Part shown: one piece after another, positions 25,994 through 35,238 of the stretch
How the letters are laid out: the number at the start of each line of letters is the position of its first letter
Numbering within the stretch: position 1 is the stretch's first letter
Source: CAYYIS01 sp964470965
GTDB taxonomy: Bacteria > JAAXHH01 > JABIQT01
NCBI GenBank assembly: GCA_964470965.1
Contig: CAYYIS010000003.1
Coordinates: 124,001 to 188,000 of the forward strand
Direction: 5' to 3'
Length of the DNA: 64,000 nucleotides
Notes under the pieces: generated by a model
What the model saw: the letters and a program-made list of their open reading frames with translations, nothing else
The model's database searches: none
Told to the model about the DNA's origin: nothing
Program-made: the position numbers and the translations under genes

Positions 25994-27823
25994 ATGTATG
26001 AGCACCCCCTGTTTCAGAATCATCGCCCGTATACGAGATGGTGGTGGTTCTACGACGATATCAAACGAGAAGACATCACGCGCCAGCTCCAATGGGTGCG
26101 GGACTATCATTTCGGCGGCGTGGAAATCGCCTGGATGTATCCGCAGTCCGGTGCTTCGGAGGGGCCGCGCTGGCTGAGCCCGGAGTGGACGGATTTGGTT
26201 CGGTTCACCAAATCCGAGGCTGATCGGTTCGGCCTGGGATGTGATTTCACGTTCAGTACCGCTTGGCCTTTCGGAGGTTCCATCGTGCCTGAGAAAGACG
26301 CGGCGCAGGTATTCGGCGGCCTGTCCACCCAACGGATGGAAAAACCGTGGGAGCTTTCCTACTACGGTCGGGGATATATCCTGAATCACCTCGACCGCGC
26401 CGCGGTCGAGCGATATGGTGATATAGTCGGCACGGCATTGAAACCGGCCATGGAGGGATCTGTCTCCGGACTGTTCAGCGACTCATGGGAGGTGTTTCCG
26501 GAGGGACTCTGGTCTACCGGGCTGGACGAAGTGTTCCGGGAGCGCTTTGATTATGATCTGGAGCCTTACAAACAGGATCTGGACGCCTATCCGGACGTCC
26601 GCTATGATTACAGAAAACTAGTCTCCGATGTTGTGCTCGACGGCTTCTTCAGGCCTTATATCGACGTCTGCCGGAACCTGTGCGGAGTCAGCCGGGTGCA
26701 GTGCCACGGTGCGCCGACGGATCTGGTGGCCGCTTTCTCTGAGGTGGACATACCGGAGTCGGAAACGCTCCTGTTCGAGCCGTATTTTTCTGCCATCCCG
26801 GCTTCGGGCGCGGCTCTGGGCGGCAAACCCGTGGTTTCCTGCGAGACGTTTACATGCATTTACGGTTACGAATCCTGGCCTGCCAACTCACCGCACCACG
26901 GGCAGGAGCGCGTTGAGGACCTGAAGCTGCTGGCCGATTCCGTTTTCGCCAACGGCGTCAATCACATATTCTGGCACGGCATGCCGTACAACACGGCCGG
27001 CGGCGGCAACACATTCTATGCGACAACCCATTTGGGGCCGGACTGCGCGTTTATCGATCAGCTCATACCGTTCAATCAGTACATGGAAACAGTAAGTGGA
27101 TACATGAAAGCCGGTCGAACGTATACGGATGTGGCGGTATACCTGCCGATCGAAGACGTGCGAATGCTGCACCAGTTGCCGGAGGACCGGCAGACACCGG
27201 CCGGCACCTATTACTGGGAGTTCCAGGAAACGGCTCGACCGCCCCATTTGCTGGGCTACCATCCGCTCTGGGTGTCGCCGCCGTTCCTGGAGGATGCAAC
27301 GGTAGAAAGCGGATGCCTGCGTTGCGGCGATGCGGTCTTTAATGTGTTGTACGTCGACGTCGACTGGCTGGATCATGAGACGTTGCAGGCCCTGACGCGC
27401 CTCGCCCAACAAGGCGCCCGCGTCTGTGTCTCCCGCCGTCCGAAGGAACCCGGTCGCCAAACAGGGCGGGATTTTGACGGAGATTTCACCCGATTGATGA
27501 ATCAGCCGTCCGTCTTCGCCGAACTCACCGCCGCCCATAACCGACCTCCGTTAGTGAACGGCCCCGATCTTCCTGAATTCTGGTGCCGTGTAGTCGACGG
27601 CGACTACCACTTGTTCCTGGCGCACCCCGACACAAAGCGTATCACCTATCCGATGCCGTACGAAGGCTTCCGCTCGACCGGGCCTATGGATCGCACCATA
27701 AATTTGAACATCAATGGGGCCTCACGGACCCTGACTGTTACGTTCGAACCGACCCAATCAATTTTACTTCGCATGTCCTCTCGAGGTGCAGTGGATGAAA
27801 TTGCGCTGCCGGAAGTACGATAA
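25994..27823 (+). CDS. Glycoside hydrolase, GH106 (alpha-L-rhamnosidase)-like
   Basis: 609 aa. The N-terminus has the GH106-type opening (RPYTRWWWFYDDI, then ITRQLQWVRDYHFGGVEIAWMYP) leading into a TIM barrel, followed by LFSDSWEVFPEGLW and a conserved VSCETFTCIYGYESW segment holding likely acidic residues. Bacterial GH106 enzymes are often 800-1100 aa with accessory beta domains; this one has only a short C-terminal beta region and no signal peptide, so it may be a reduced cytoplasmic version. ATG 25994 is preferred (AGGA 5 bases upstream) over ATG 25973. Substrate specificity is not provable here. Confidence 0.75.
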   Translation: MYEHPLFQNHRPYTRWWWFYDDIKREDITRQLQWVRDYHFGGVEIAWMYPQSGASEGPRWLSPEWTDLVRFTKSEADRFGLGCDFTFSTAWPFGGSIVPEKDAAQVFGGLSTQRMEKPWELSYYGRGYILNHLDRAAVERYGDIVGTALKPAMEGSVSGLFSDSWEVFPEGLWSTGLDEVFRERFDYDLEPYKQDLDAYPDVRYDYRKLVSDVVLDGFFRPYIDVCRNLCGVSRVQCHGAPTDLVAAFSEVDIPESETLLFEPYFSAIPASGAALGGKPVVSCETFTCIYGYESWPANSPHHGQERVEDLKLLADSVFANGVNHIFWHGMPYNTAGGGNTFYATTHLGPDCAFIDQLIPFNQYMETVSGYMKAGRTYTDVAVYLPIEDVRMLHQLPEDRQTPAGTYYWEFQETARPPHLLGYHPLWVSPPFLEDATVESGCLRCGDAVFNVLYVDVDWLDHETLQALTRLAQQGARVCVSRRPKEPGRQTGRDFDGDFTRLMNQPSVFAELTAAHNRPPLVNGPDLPEFWCRVVDGDYHLFLAHPDTKRITYPMPYEGFRSTGPMDRTINLNINGASRTLTVTFEPTQSILLRMSSRGAVDEIALPEVR

Positions 27824-27857
27824 ATGATAAATATACTCTATCTAGACAGGAGCCCCA

Positions 27858-28973
27858 ATGCAGGATCCCCGACACGATAAACTGGCCCGCGTGCTTGTAG
27901 AACATTCTATCCGAATCCAGCCTGGAGAACGGGTACTCATCGAAGCATTCGACATACCGGACGAGATGGTTGTGGCGTTGATGCGCACGGTCCGGGAGGC
28001 AGGGGGTACTCCGCTTGTATCGCTCAAACATCAAAAAGTCCAGCGCGAGCTGATCCGCGCCGGCGACGCGTCGGTGGAGACGGCAGGGGACTATGAAGCA
28101 TACCGAATGAAGCAGGTGCAGGCCTACATCGGTCTGCGCGGCAGTCACAACGTGATGGAACTGTCCGATGTCTCGTCCGGTGCTATGAATCACTACGAGC
28201 AGAACTGGCTGAAACCTGTACACTTCGATATCCGGGTGCCGGATACCAAATGGGTGGTCCTCCGCTGGCCACTCCCGTCCATGGCGCAGCAGGCCAATAT
28301 GAGTACCGAGGCGTTCGAGGATTTTTACTTCGATGTATGTACGATGGATTACGGTAGGATGGCGAACGCTATTGACCCGCTCAAGGAACTCATGGAACGC
28401 ACCGATCAGGTCCACATCACCGGCGAGGGTACGGACCTTACGTTCAGTATCAAAGACATTCCGGCTATTCCCTGTGCCGGTGATGCTAACATTCCGGATG
28501 GCGAATGCTTCACCGCGCCCGTTAAGGAATCGGTCAGAGGCGTCATCCGGTTTAACACGCCGACCCTGTATCACGGCGTCACGTTTACCGATATTCAACT
28601 GCGTATTGAGAACGGCAGGATCGTGGAGGCCAACGCCAACAATGGGGATCGCCTCAACGAAATCCTGGACGCCGACGAAGGCGCCCGCTACATCGGTGAA
28701 TTCGCCATAGGCTTCAATCCGTATATAACCGAGCCTATGCTCGATATCTTATTCGACGAAAAAATCGCCGGATCTTTCCACTTCACCCCGGGTCAGGCCT
28801 ACGAAGAAGCCGACAACGGAAACCGCTCAAGCGTCCACTGGGACATGGGTATGATCCAGACACCGGTAGACGGGGGTGGGGAGATCATGTTTGATGGAGA
28901 GGTTATACGGCGGGATGGGATGTTTGTGGTGGAGGCGTTGAAAGGGTTGAATCCGGAGGCGTTGAAGGGGTAG
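27858..28973 (+). CDS. Aminopeptidase, M29 family (AmpS/PepS/aminopeptidase T type)
   Basis: 371 aa metallo-aminopeptidase removing N-terminal residues from peptides in the cytoplasm. Metal ligands of the family are all present: E216 (IPDGECF), E281 (GEFAIGFNP), H308 (SFHFTPG), H327 and D329 (SVHWDMG). The N-terminal domain contains VLIEAFDIPDEMV and ends in RWPLPSMAQQANMS, a typical M29 sequence. AGGAG five bases before ATG supports the start. It follows the GH106-like gene by 35 bases and is likely in the same transcript. Confidence 0.92.
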   Translation: MQDPRHDKLARVLVEHSIRIQPGERVLIEAFDIPDEMVVALMRTVREAGGTPLVSLKHQKVQRELIRAGDASVETAGDYEAYRMKQVQAYIGLRGSHNVMELSDVSSGAMNHYEQNWLKPVHFDIRVPDTKWVVLRWPLPSMAQQANMSTEAFEDFYFDVCTMDYGRMANAIDPLKELMERTDQVHITGEGTDLTFSIKDIPAIPCAGDANIPDGECFTAPVKESVRGVIRFNTPTLYHGVTFTDIQLRIENGRIVEANANNGDRLNEILDADEGARYIGEFAIGFNPYITEPMLDILFDEKIAGSFHFTPGQAYEEADNGNRSSVHWDMGMIQTPVDGGGEIMFDGEVIRRDGMFVVEALKGLNPEALKG

Positions 28974-28985
28974 GGAGGCATTGAA

Positions 28986-30035
28986 TCAAACCATCGAAGT
29001 ATTCACCGTCACCCCGAACCCCGGTGATTCATCAGGCTGTAGATAGCCGCCGATTACATCAGGCATTCCGAGCCACAGTCCATCCGACGCGGGAATCCAC
29101 TGGTCCGAATGAGCTTCCGCCGGCTCGGTGCAGTCGGTGGCCATGAGCAGGTGAAGCCCCCAGACTTCCCCACCGCGGTGTGGAATTACAGGTATCCCGT
29201 AGCGATGGGCAATTTCCAGGATACGTAGACCGGCCGTGATGCCGCCGCACCAGGTGATGTCCGGTTGCCAGATATCCAGCGCACCCGTGCTCGCTATGCG
29301 TTCGAAGGTATGGTGTGAAAAGTCATGCTCGCCACCGGCAAGGAGGATCGGCTTGACCTGCGGGCGCAGCTTTGCCAGTTCTTCCAGATGGTCCGGCGTA
29401 CAGGTATCTTCGAACCAGAGGATCTCATACGGTGCCAGGCGATGCGCCATCTTCAATACCACCTCCGGTGCCCAACCCATGTAGCTGTCTATCATCACCT
29501 GGCCGTTCGGACCTACCGTCTCACGCGCCTGTGCGGCCGTTTCGGCGGCGGCGTCATAATCCGAGTCGCCGGTCCAGCCCTGGAAAAACTTCACGGCGGT
29601 GAACCCTTTGTCCCGCGCCAGTGCGAAATCCGATCCGGTGGCATAGGCCCGTATGCGGTCTCTTTTTCGTCCACCGAGCAGATCATAGACCGGCTTTCGT
29701 TCGGCTTGGCCCAGCAAGTCCCACAGTGCCAGGTCTACGCCGCTCAGAGCCATGAGAGGGATGCCTGCGCGCCCGTACGGCAGGGAGGCGAAGTAAAGGT
29801 CGTCCCAGATGGACCGGATGTCGTCCGTGCTCCCCATGGTCCGCCCCAGCAAGTGGTGCCGTAGATGCCGGTTGATCACCAGCGCCCCCGGCTCACCCCC
29901 GCCCCCTACACCGAAGCCGGTCACCCCGGCATCGGTGTCGATACGGACGACGATCTGCCAGAAACAGGATTGCCACACCCTCCCCGGTTCACGGTTCCAT
30001 TTCGGATAGACGGCTTTGATGTCGGTGATCTTCAT
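28986..30035 (-). CDS. Enolase-superfamily enzyme, mandelate racemase/muconate lactonizing type
   Basis: About 349 aa acid-sugar dehydratase or racemase. The three Mg ligands read D183 (MIDSYMG), E209 (LWFEDT) and E236 (AGGEHDF); K149 (TAVKFF) and H286 (PHRGGE) are candidate acid/base residues as in the mandelate racemase subgroup. Such enzymes abstract the alpha proton of a sugar acid; the substrate is not predictable. ATG 30035 is chosen since AGG lies about 7 bases upstream; an ATG at 30050 is 15 bases earlier. The gene overlaps or abuts the end of the PhyH gene at 30043, so they are coupled. Confidence 0.92.
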   Translation of the reverse strand: MKITDIKAVYPKWNREPGRVWQSCFWQIVVRIDTDAGVTGFGVGGGGEPGALVINRHLRHHLLGRTMGSTDDIRSIWDDLYFASLPYGRAGIPLMALSGVDLALWDLLGQAERKPVYDLLGGRKRDRIRAYATGSDFALARDKGFTAVKFFQGWTGDSDYDAAAETAAQARETVGPNGQVMIDSYMGWAPEVVLKMAHRLAPYEILWFEDTCTPDHLEELAKLRPQVKPILLAGGEHDFSHHTFERIASTGALDIWQPDITWCGGITAGLRILEIAHRYGIPVIPHRGGEVWGLHLLMATDCTEPAEAHSDQWIPASDGLWLGMPDVIGGYLQPDESPGFGVTVNTSMV

Positions 30036-30042
30036 CATTCGC

Positions 30043-30780
30043 CTAAGCATTCTGCTTATGGAAGGGAAACGACCCTTTGAATGGCCGGGGGCTGGAGACG
30101 TACCACACGCCTTCGTACATGGGGCAGGTCTGGTAATGGCAGACCACGTTGCACCGCTCCATGTCGTCGTTATCCTTGGCGCCCTGATGCGGGATGTGAC
30201 TCAGAAACACGACCGCGTCCCCGGCCTGGGGGTGCAGGACCACGTGGTCCTGCGCACGGCACCATTCTTCGAATTTTTCATGCTCGACCTTCGGGTAAAG
30301 GTGTTTAGGTTCGGACAAATGGCCGTTCTTGACGAACTTGAGGTGCCCCTCGCCCGGATCATTGTTCTGGAAATAAAACGTCGTGTTGATGCTACTGGGC
30401 TGCACTGCCAGCCGATGATCGCCCGTTGCCCGTTTTTCGTTCCAGTAGCCATAAAAATCCATGTGCCATTCCTGGAGGTATTTGCCGGGATTGATGTGCG
30501 CCCGGTAGCTGCGTAGCTGGCACTGCTTGCCCATCATGGCGTACAGGATCGACGCCACGCTCGGGTGTCCCACCAGAGGACCAAAGAGCTCGGGCTCCCG
30601 GTCCAGAAGCGTGTCGAACCACATATTGCCCACCGTGTTCAAGCCCTCCTGCCATCCCTTTTCCTTGGCATAAAATATCCGTGCACGCAGCCGCTCCGTT
30701 TCCTCCGGCGCGAGCGCCCCCTCAATTAGAAGAAAGCCGTCACGCTCCAGCTGATCGAGTTTTTGGTGGAGATCGTCCAT
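30043..30780 (-). CDS. Phytanoyl-CoA dioxygenase (PhyH) family protein
   Basis: 245 aa. The iron site reads H106-x-D108 (EWHMDFYG) and H198 (HIPHQGAKDN), with R209 for 2-oxoglutarate. The GDAVVFLSHIPHQ strand is typical. It is upstream of, and translationally linked to, an enolase-superfamily gene, a pairing that suggests the hydroxylated product and an acid-sugar substrate might lie in one pathway (inference). The 320 bases before it (30781-31100) separate it from a divergent second enolase-superfamily gene. Confidence 0.9.
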   Translation of the reverse strand: MDDLHQKLDQLERDGFLLIEGALAPEETERLRARIFYAKEKGWQEGLNTVGNMWFDTLLDREPELFGPLVGHPSVASILYAMMGKQCQLRSYRAHINPGKYLQEWHMDFYGYWNEKRATGDHRLAVQPSSINTTFYFQNNDPGEGHLKFVKNGHLSEPKHLYPKVEHEKFEEWCRAQDHVVLHPQAGDAVVFLSHIPHQGAKDNDDMERCNVVCHYQTCPMYEGVWYVSSPRPFKGSFPFHKQNA

Positions 30781-31100
30781 CAGTTTACTCCTTATTATCG
30801 AATTAAACGCTTGCCTGAACGTTGTAAATCGTCAATAAATGTATTTAATGGTGTGCCAGATTTGCAAGCTATAAATTTGTTTGCAAGATTCTGCGGAGGA
30901 TTCTATTCAATAAACCGCGTCTTAAAGAGCTTCAGGCGAGAGAAACCGACATCCCGGCGATTGTGAGCATTGCTTTAAGTGAATGGAAAGAAGCGGCGGG
31001 GCTTTCAATATAGTAGCCACTTCCAGGCCAATGCTGCGCTTGCCCGAAACGTGCACTTGTTTTGGCGCCTTCCGAATATAAAGAAAATCGATTGTAACCG
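30781..31100. other. Intergenic stretch between divergent PhyH and enolase-type genes
   Basis: 320 bases, AT-richer than the flanks, expected to hold divergent promoters. A plus-strand frame ending at 31013 (about 35 codons from 30906, tail EWKEAAGLSI) looks protein-like and may be the relic of a small gene, but it has no credible start and no family I know. Confidence 0.4.
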
Positions 31101-32186
31101 ATGAATATAAAAGGTATAAACGTCACAACTTATGCGGTTAACCATCGGGAAACTTGGGTTTTCGTCCAGATAGACACCGATGAGGGAATCCAGGGCCTGG
31201 GAGAACTGAACCCGTCTGCCCCGCGCGGCGCCTGCCTTGCTGCCCTCCGCCAACTGGAGCAACTGCTGATCGGCGAAGACCCCTGCCAGATCGCACACCT
31301 GACAGAAATGGTTAATATGACCGCGATGGATCGGCCCGGAATCCACGCCTTCAGCGCCATCGAACAGGGACTCTGGGACATACTCGGAAAATCGCTTGGT
31401 GTGCCTGTCTACACGCTTCTGGGCGGCCGTTGTCGCGATGAGATTCGCGTTTATGCCAATATCACCCGCAACACATTCGAACTGACCCCGGAAGCATTTT
31501 CCGAAAGCGCCAGCGCCGCCGTTGCCGATGGGTTTGACACGCTGAAAATAGCACCGTTCAGTGGTCATGGGCTGTCCCCCGTAGACGACTTCCGGACAGC
31601 AGAAAACGGACTCCGATGTGTACACGCGGTCCGGGACGCTGTCGGACCCGATGTGGGGCTTATGGTTGACCTCTACGGCATGTACACGGCCGACTGTGCC
31701 CTAAAAATAGCCTATGCCCTGGACGGCACAGATCTGTTCTGGTTAGAGGAGCCGGTGAGGGACGGGGATATCGAAGGCTATGCGCGGGTGAAAGCGGAAT
31801 GCCAATTCACCGTGGCCGGCGGTGAGCGGATGCAACTGCTCAAAGGGTACCGGGACGTGCTCGAACATCCGATGATGGATGTGATCATGCCGGACGTTAC
31901 CATCGTCGGCGGCATCGGAGCGCTGAAGCAATGTGCGTCGGCGGCTGAAGCGTGTGGCATGCAGACAGCACCGCACGGCCCGTTTGGACCGATCACGGTG
32001 GCCTCCGGTATCCAGGCCATGGCATCCCATCCCGGTTTCCTCATCCTCGAATACCCCTGGGGCCTTACTCCCCAGCGCCCTGATCTCACCGTTCCGCCAG
32101 AACGCATCGAAAACAGCCGGATCGCGGTGCCGGACGGACCCGGGCTCGGGGTTGTGTTGAATGAGGAGCTGATCCGAACAGGCTGA
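31101..32186 (+). CDS. Enolase-superfamily enzyme, mandelate racemase/muconate lactonizing type
   Basis: 361 aa. Mg ligands read D190 (LMVDLYG), E216 (WLEEPV) and E242 (AGGERM); K149 (LKIAPF) and H292 (APHGPFGP) are the candidate acid/base pair. The N-terminal capping domain has VQIDTDEGIQGLGE. It differs from the enzyme at 28986 in the lid and in the EEP motif, so it is not a recent duplicate. It probably dehydrates an acid sugar. DUF1499 follows 6 bases downstream. No good SD is seen before ATG. Confidence 0.92.
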   Translation: MNIKGINVTTYAVNHRETWVFVQIDTDEGIQGLGELNPSAPRGACLAALRQLEQLLIGEDPCQIAHLTEMVNMTAMDRPGIHAFSAIEQGLWDILGKSLGVPVYTLLGGRCRDEIRVYANITRNTFELTPEAFSESASAAVADGFDTLKIAPFSGHGLSPVDDFRTAENGLRCVHAVRDAVGPDVGLMVDLYGMYTADCALKIAYALDGTDLFWLEEPVRDGDIEGYARVKAECQFTVAGGERMQLLKGYRDVLEHPMMDVIMPDVTIVGGIGALKQCASAAEACGMQTAPHGPFGPITVASGIQAMASHPGFLILEYPWGLTPQRPDLTVPPERIENSRIAVPDGPGLGVVLNEELIRTG

Positions 32187-32192
32187 ACCCCC

Positions 32193-32609
32193 ATGTCTCT
32201 TTTTTCCATAGCCGGTAAACGTCCATTTGATCTCGGCGTGTCGAAGGCCAGACTGAGCGGTTGCCCGGGGCCACCGAATTGTGTATCGAGCAATGCGGAC
32301 AGAGGCTGTCACCATATCGCTCCGTTTGAGCCGGCCATCGATGTCGAGACCGCTTGGCAGGAGGCTCGGGAAGCCGTATTGGCCCTGCTTCGAACGCGCG
32401 TCGTTACGGACACTGGCACGTATCTCCATGCGGAGTGTCGGAGTAAGTTGTTCGGGTTCGTGGATGACCTCGAGCTGCACCTGTGCGCTGATGAGAACAT
32501 CATTGAAGTTCGATCCGCTTCGCGCCTGGGACATTTCGACTTCAGAGCCAACAGAGAACGGGTGGAAAGCCTACGGGCATTGCTCAGGGAGCGCGGTGTC
32601 GTCAGGTAG
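32193..32609 (+). CDS. DUF1499 family protein
   Basis: 138 aa with the DUF1499 pattern: PPNCVSS near residue 27, then SKLFGFVDDLELHL, IEVRSASRLGHFDFRANRERVESLR. The function of the family is unknown; many members are membrane-anchored lipoproteins, while this one has no signal sequence. The start lies 6 bases after the enolase-superfamily stop and lacks its own SD, consistent with coupled translation. Confidence 0.82.
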   Translation: MSLFSIAGKRPFDLGVSKARLSGCPGPPNCVSSNADRGCHHIAPFEPAIDVETAWQEAREAVLALLRTRVVTDTGTYLHAECRSKLFGFVDDLELHLCADENIIEVRSASRLGHFDFRANRERVESLRALLRERGVVR

Positions 32610-32644
32610 CCGGACAAATCTAATGAAATCATACAGGAGGCACC

Positions 32645-33010
32645 ATGCCGGTATCAGGTGTAATTTGCCAGATCCGCACAACCGATCTCGAGGAATCGAT
32701 ACACTTCTACGTCTCCAAACTTGGACTCCAACTCTCGTTCAGATACGAGAATTTTTACGCGGGTGTACAGGCGGGAGACCAGGTGTTTCACCTGAAGCTT
32801 ACGGATGACAAAGACCCATCGATAGGGTTTGTTGCCGAAGGAGATCACTTTCATCTCTATTTCACCACGGATGATATAGAAGCCAAGGCCGAAGAGGTGG
32901 AGAGAAACGGCGTGTCATTTCTCAAGCCGATCAGCGAAACGCCATGGGGAACGAAAGAATTTTCGGTACTGGACAATCAGGGTCACACGCTTTACTTCGG
33001 TCAGTTGTAG
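32645..33010 (+). CDS. VOC-fold (glyoxalase/bleomycin resistance) protein
   Basis: 121 aa, one vicinal-oxygen-chelate domain: two beta-alpha-beta-beta-beta modules beginning VICQIRTTDLEESIHFYVSKLGL and ending TPWGTKEFSVLDNQGHTLYFGQL. Potential metal ligands are a His in DHFHLYF and a C-terminal Glu/His, but single-domain VOC proteins are functionally diverse (isomerases, dioxygenases, binding proteins). AGGAGG four bases before ATG is an excellent ribosome site. Last of a likely three-gene run from 31101. Confidence 0.88.
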   Translation: MPVSGVICQIRTTDLEESIHFYVSKLGLQLSFRYENFYAGVQAGDQVFHLKLTDDKDPSIGFVAEGDHFHLYFTTDDIEAKAEEVERNGVSFLKPISETPWGTKEFSVLDNQGHTLYFGQL

Positions 33011-33172
33011 CCTCTTTTGTCTGGTGAATACAGTCAGGGTACATTATGTTGTCAATCCCGATCAATGGCTGCTTTTTCTACCGGTACGGCCTCTATAGTC
33101 CTTGCTTAGAGGCATCCGGCCCATCGGCCGGCTGAAAATAGCGGATCGGGCTGGACAACCGGCGGAGAGAAA

Positions 33173-34363
33173 ATGATACGTCCAACAATAATACTTTCAC
33201 TGGTGGTCTGCATTATGGGAGAAATGGTAGTGCGCGCACAGGAGAACACACGTCCCCGGGCACGGGACATCGGTATCGAGGTTGGCATCCTGCCCACCGG
33301 TCCATTAAATGCCATAACGGATGTTATGGGTGTGAAAGTCGGACACAGAACCTTATGGCAGGGTGATTCGGTTCGAACCGGAGTGACGGTGATCCTGCCA
33401 CACGGCGACAACATCTTTCAGGAAAAAGTTCCTGCCGCCGTCTATCTGGGCAACGCGTTCGGCAAACTGGCCGGTTCGTTGCAGGTGGAGGAGCTGGGCA
33501 ATATCGAAACCCCCATCGCACTCACGAACACACTGAACGTGCCGGTGGCGATGCAGGCGCTGGTTCGTTACACGCTGCAGCAACCGGGCAACAAGGGCGT
33601 CGGTTCGGTCAACGCCATAGCCGGCGAGACCAACGATGGAAGTCTCAACGATATCCGCGGGATGCATGTTGCCGAAGGTGACGTCATGGCGGCACTCAAG
33701 GCAGCGTCCGGCGGGCCGGTCGAGGAAGGGGCAGTCGGTGCAGGGACAGGGACGACCTGCTTCGGGTTCAAAGGCGGAATCGGGACGTCGTCCCGCAGGT
33801 TGCCCGGTGATTTTGGCGGCTATACGGTCGGTGTGCTGGTGCAGACCAACTACGGCGGTGTGCTCACCATCAACGGCGCGCCGGTCGGACGTGAGCTCGG
33901 TAATTTTCCGTTCAGTCAGTACACGCTGGGCGACCAGAGCGAAGGCTCGTGCATGATCGTGGTCGCTACGGACGCACCGCTTTCGCCGCGCAACCTCAAA
34001 CGCCTGGCGAAACGGGCGGTCCTGGGTCTGGGACAAACCGGCTCGCCCATGTTCAACGGCTCCGGGGATTTCGTAATTGCTTTCTCCACCGCCTACCGCA
34101 TACCGTACGACAGCGATCTGCTTAATCCTCCAGTGGCGCTTCTGTCCAACGATTACACTGGCGGTCTGTTCATGGCGGTGGTGGAAGCCGTGGAAGAGTC
34201 GGTCTATAATTCCATGTTCAAAGCGGTTACAGTGACCGGGCGTAACGGTAACACCAGGGACGCCATCCCGATCGACCGGGTCATCGAGATCTGCCGCAGG
34301 TACAACGTACTGAATCTCCAGGATCGTCTGCCTGGTGTCGATCCGTCGGTTCGGTTGCGGTAG
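33173..34363 (+). CDS. P1-family (S58, DmpA-like) aminopeptidase, exported
   Basis: 396 aa with an N-terminal hydrophobic signal (residues 4-22, ending RAQ). DmpA-type peptidases are self-cleaving Ntn-like hydrolases; the expected cleavage site is present as G258|S259 in EGSCMIVVATDAPL, freeing the nucleophile Ser. Also present: ARDIGIEVGILPTGPLNAITDV, GHRTL, GAGTGTTCFGFKGGIGTSSR and the QTGSPMFNGSGDFVIAFSTA segment. It would release N-terminal residues from D- or beta-peptides in the periplasm. GGAG five bases before ATG supports the start. Confidence 0.92.
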   Translation: MIRPTIILSLVVCIMGEMVVRAQENTRPRARDIGIEVGILPTGPLNAITDVMGVKVGHRTLWQGDSVRTGVTVILPHGDNIFQEKVPAAVYLGNAFGKLAGSLQVEELGNIETPIALTNTLNVPVAMQALVRYTLQQPGNKGVGSVNAIAGETNDGSLNDIRGMHVAEGDVMAALKAASGGPVEEGAVGAGTGTTCFGFKGGIGTSSRRLPGDFGGYTVGVLVQTNYGGVLTINGAPVGRELGNFPFSQYTLGDQSEGSCMIVVATDAPLSPRNLKRLAKRAVLGLGQTGSPMFNGSGDFVIAFSTAYRIPYDSDLLNPPVALLSNDYTGGLFMAVVEAVEESVYNSMFKAVTVTGRNGNTRDAIPIDRVIEICRRYNVLNLQDRLPGVDPSVRLR

Positions 34364-34491
34364 CTGTGGAAACCGATCAACAGGCCAGGAGCCGCGGCTC
34401 AACCACATGGCGGTATCCGTGCGGCGCCGGCGTACTCGGGCTTGCGCAGTCCCGAGTCCCTGGCCCGTTTACGGTGCCCCTGACCGCCCTT

Positions 34492-35238
34492 TCATGACCC
34501 GGTCTTTAGCAGCAGCCTGTCGACGGCACGGACCAGGTTCTCGAAAGGCTCATCCGTGCTCGGGGCCCGGCGCAACTCCCCTTGACGATCGATCAAAAAA
34601 TTGGAGGGATACCGGGCCGTTGTACCAAAGGTTTCGGGTATTTTTCCTTCAGTAGTAAGTAGCGGATAGCTGACCTGCAATTCCTCTGCGAATTGGCGCT
34701 GCAGTTCCGGGTCCTCGACGGAAAAACCCAAAACCACCAATCCGTCTTCGGATCGCTCTTTGTACAGTTGGTCAAGCGCGGGCATTTCCTCCCGGCATGG
34801 ACCGCACCAGGTGGCCCAGATGTTGAGGAGTACGACCCGGCCCCGGTAGTCGGAAAGGCGGTGGGATTTTCCGTCGAGGTCCACCGCGACCATTTCCGGT
34901 GCAGCAACTCCGTCCAGGGCAAGATTCGCCGCCTGCCTCGCACGTGAAATGGCCCCGTTGACCGGTATGTAGAGCATGGCCAGGGACATGATGGCGATGG
35001 CCAACCCCACCTTGGAGGATTTGGTTGAACTGGCTCGGTCAGCCAAAGCGAAAACGATCGTAACGATAGACGGCAGGGCCATGGCCACGGCGGTCATCGA
35101 CAGTCGAAAAACAAAATCAGCGTCCAGGTTCCTGCTTAAATTCGTGAGCACCAGGTAGGTTCCGGCTCCCAACACCGCCGCTGAAACCGGAGACGATGCA
35201 CCGAAAATCAAAGTGCGATCTTTTCTCCATCTGCTCAT
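34492..35238 (-). CDS. TlpA/ResA-like membrane-anchored thioredoxin-fold protein
   Basis: 248 aa. Residues about 13-95 form three membrane segments, an unusual multi-pass anchor; the C-terminal thioredoxin fold has the redox motif C145-G-P-C148 in WATWCGPCREE and a later FLIDRQGELR strand with the cis-Pro region altered (RYPSNFLI). It probably reduces or oxidises thiols outside the membrane, for instance in cytochrome c maturation. No cytochrome or ccm genes are adjacent. It is convergent with the S58 peptidase gene. Confidence 0.88.
   Translation of the reverse strand: MSRWRKDRTLIFGASSPVSAAVLGAGTYLVLTNLSRNLDADFVFRLSMTAVAMALPSIVTIVFALADRASSTKSSKVGLAIAIMSLAMLYIPVNGAISRARQAANLALDGVAAPEMVAVDLDGKSHRLSDYRGRVVLLNIWATWCGPCREEMPALDQLYKERSEDGLVVLGFSVEDPELQRQFAEELQVSYPLLTTEGKIPETFGTTARYPSNFLIDRQGELRRAPSTDEPFENLVRAVDRLLLKTGS

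Noticed and set aside
33353..34408. A 351-codon minus-strand frame opposite the S58 peptidase
   Set aside because: Shadow of the exported DmpA-like gene, which has the intact self-cleavage site.
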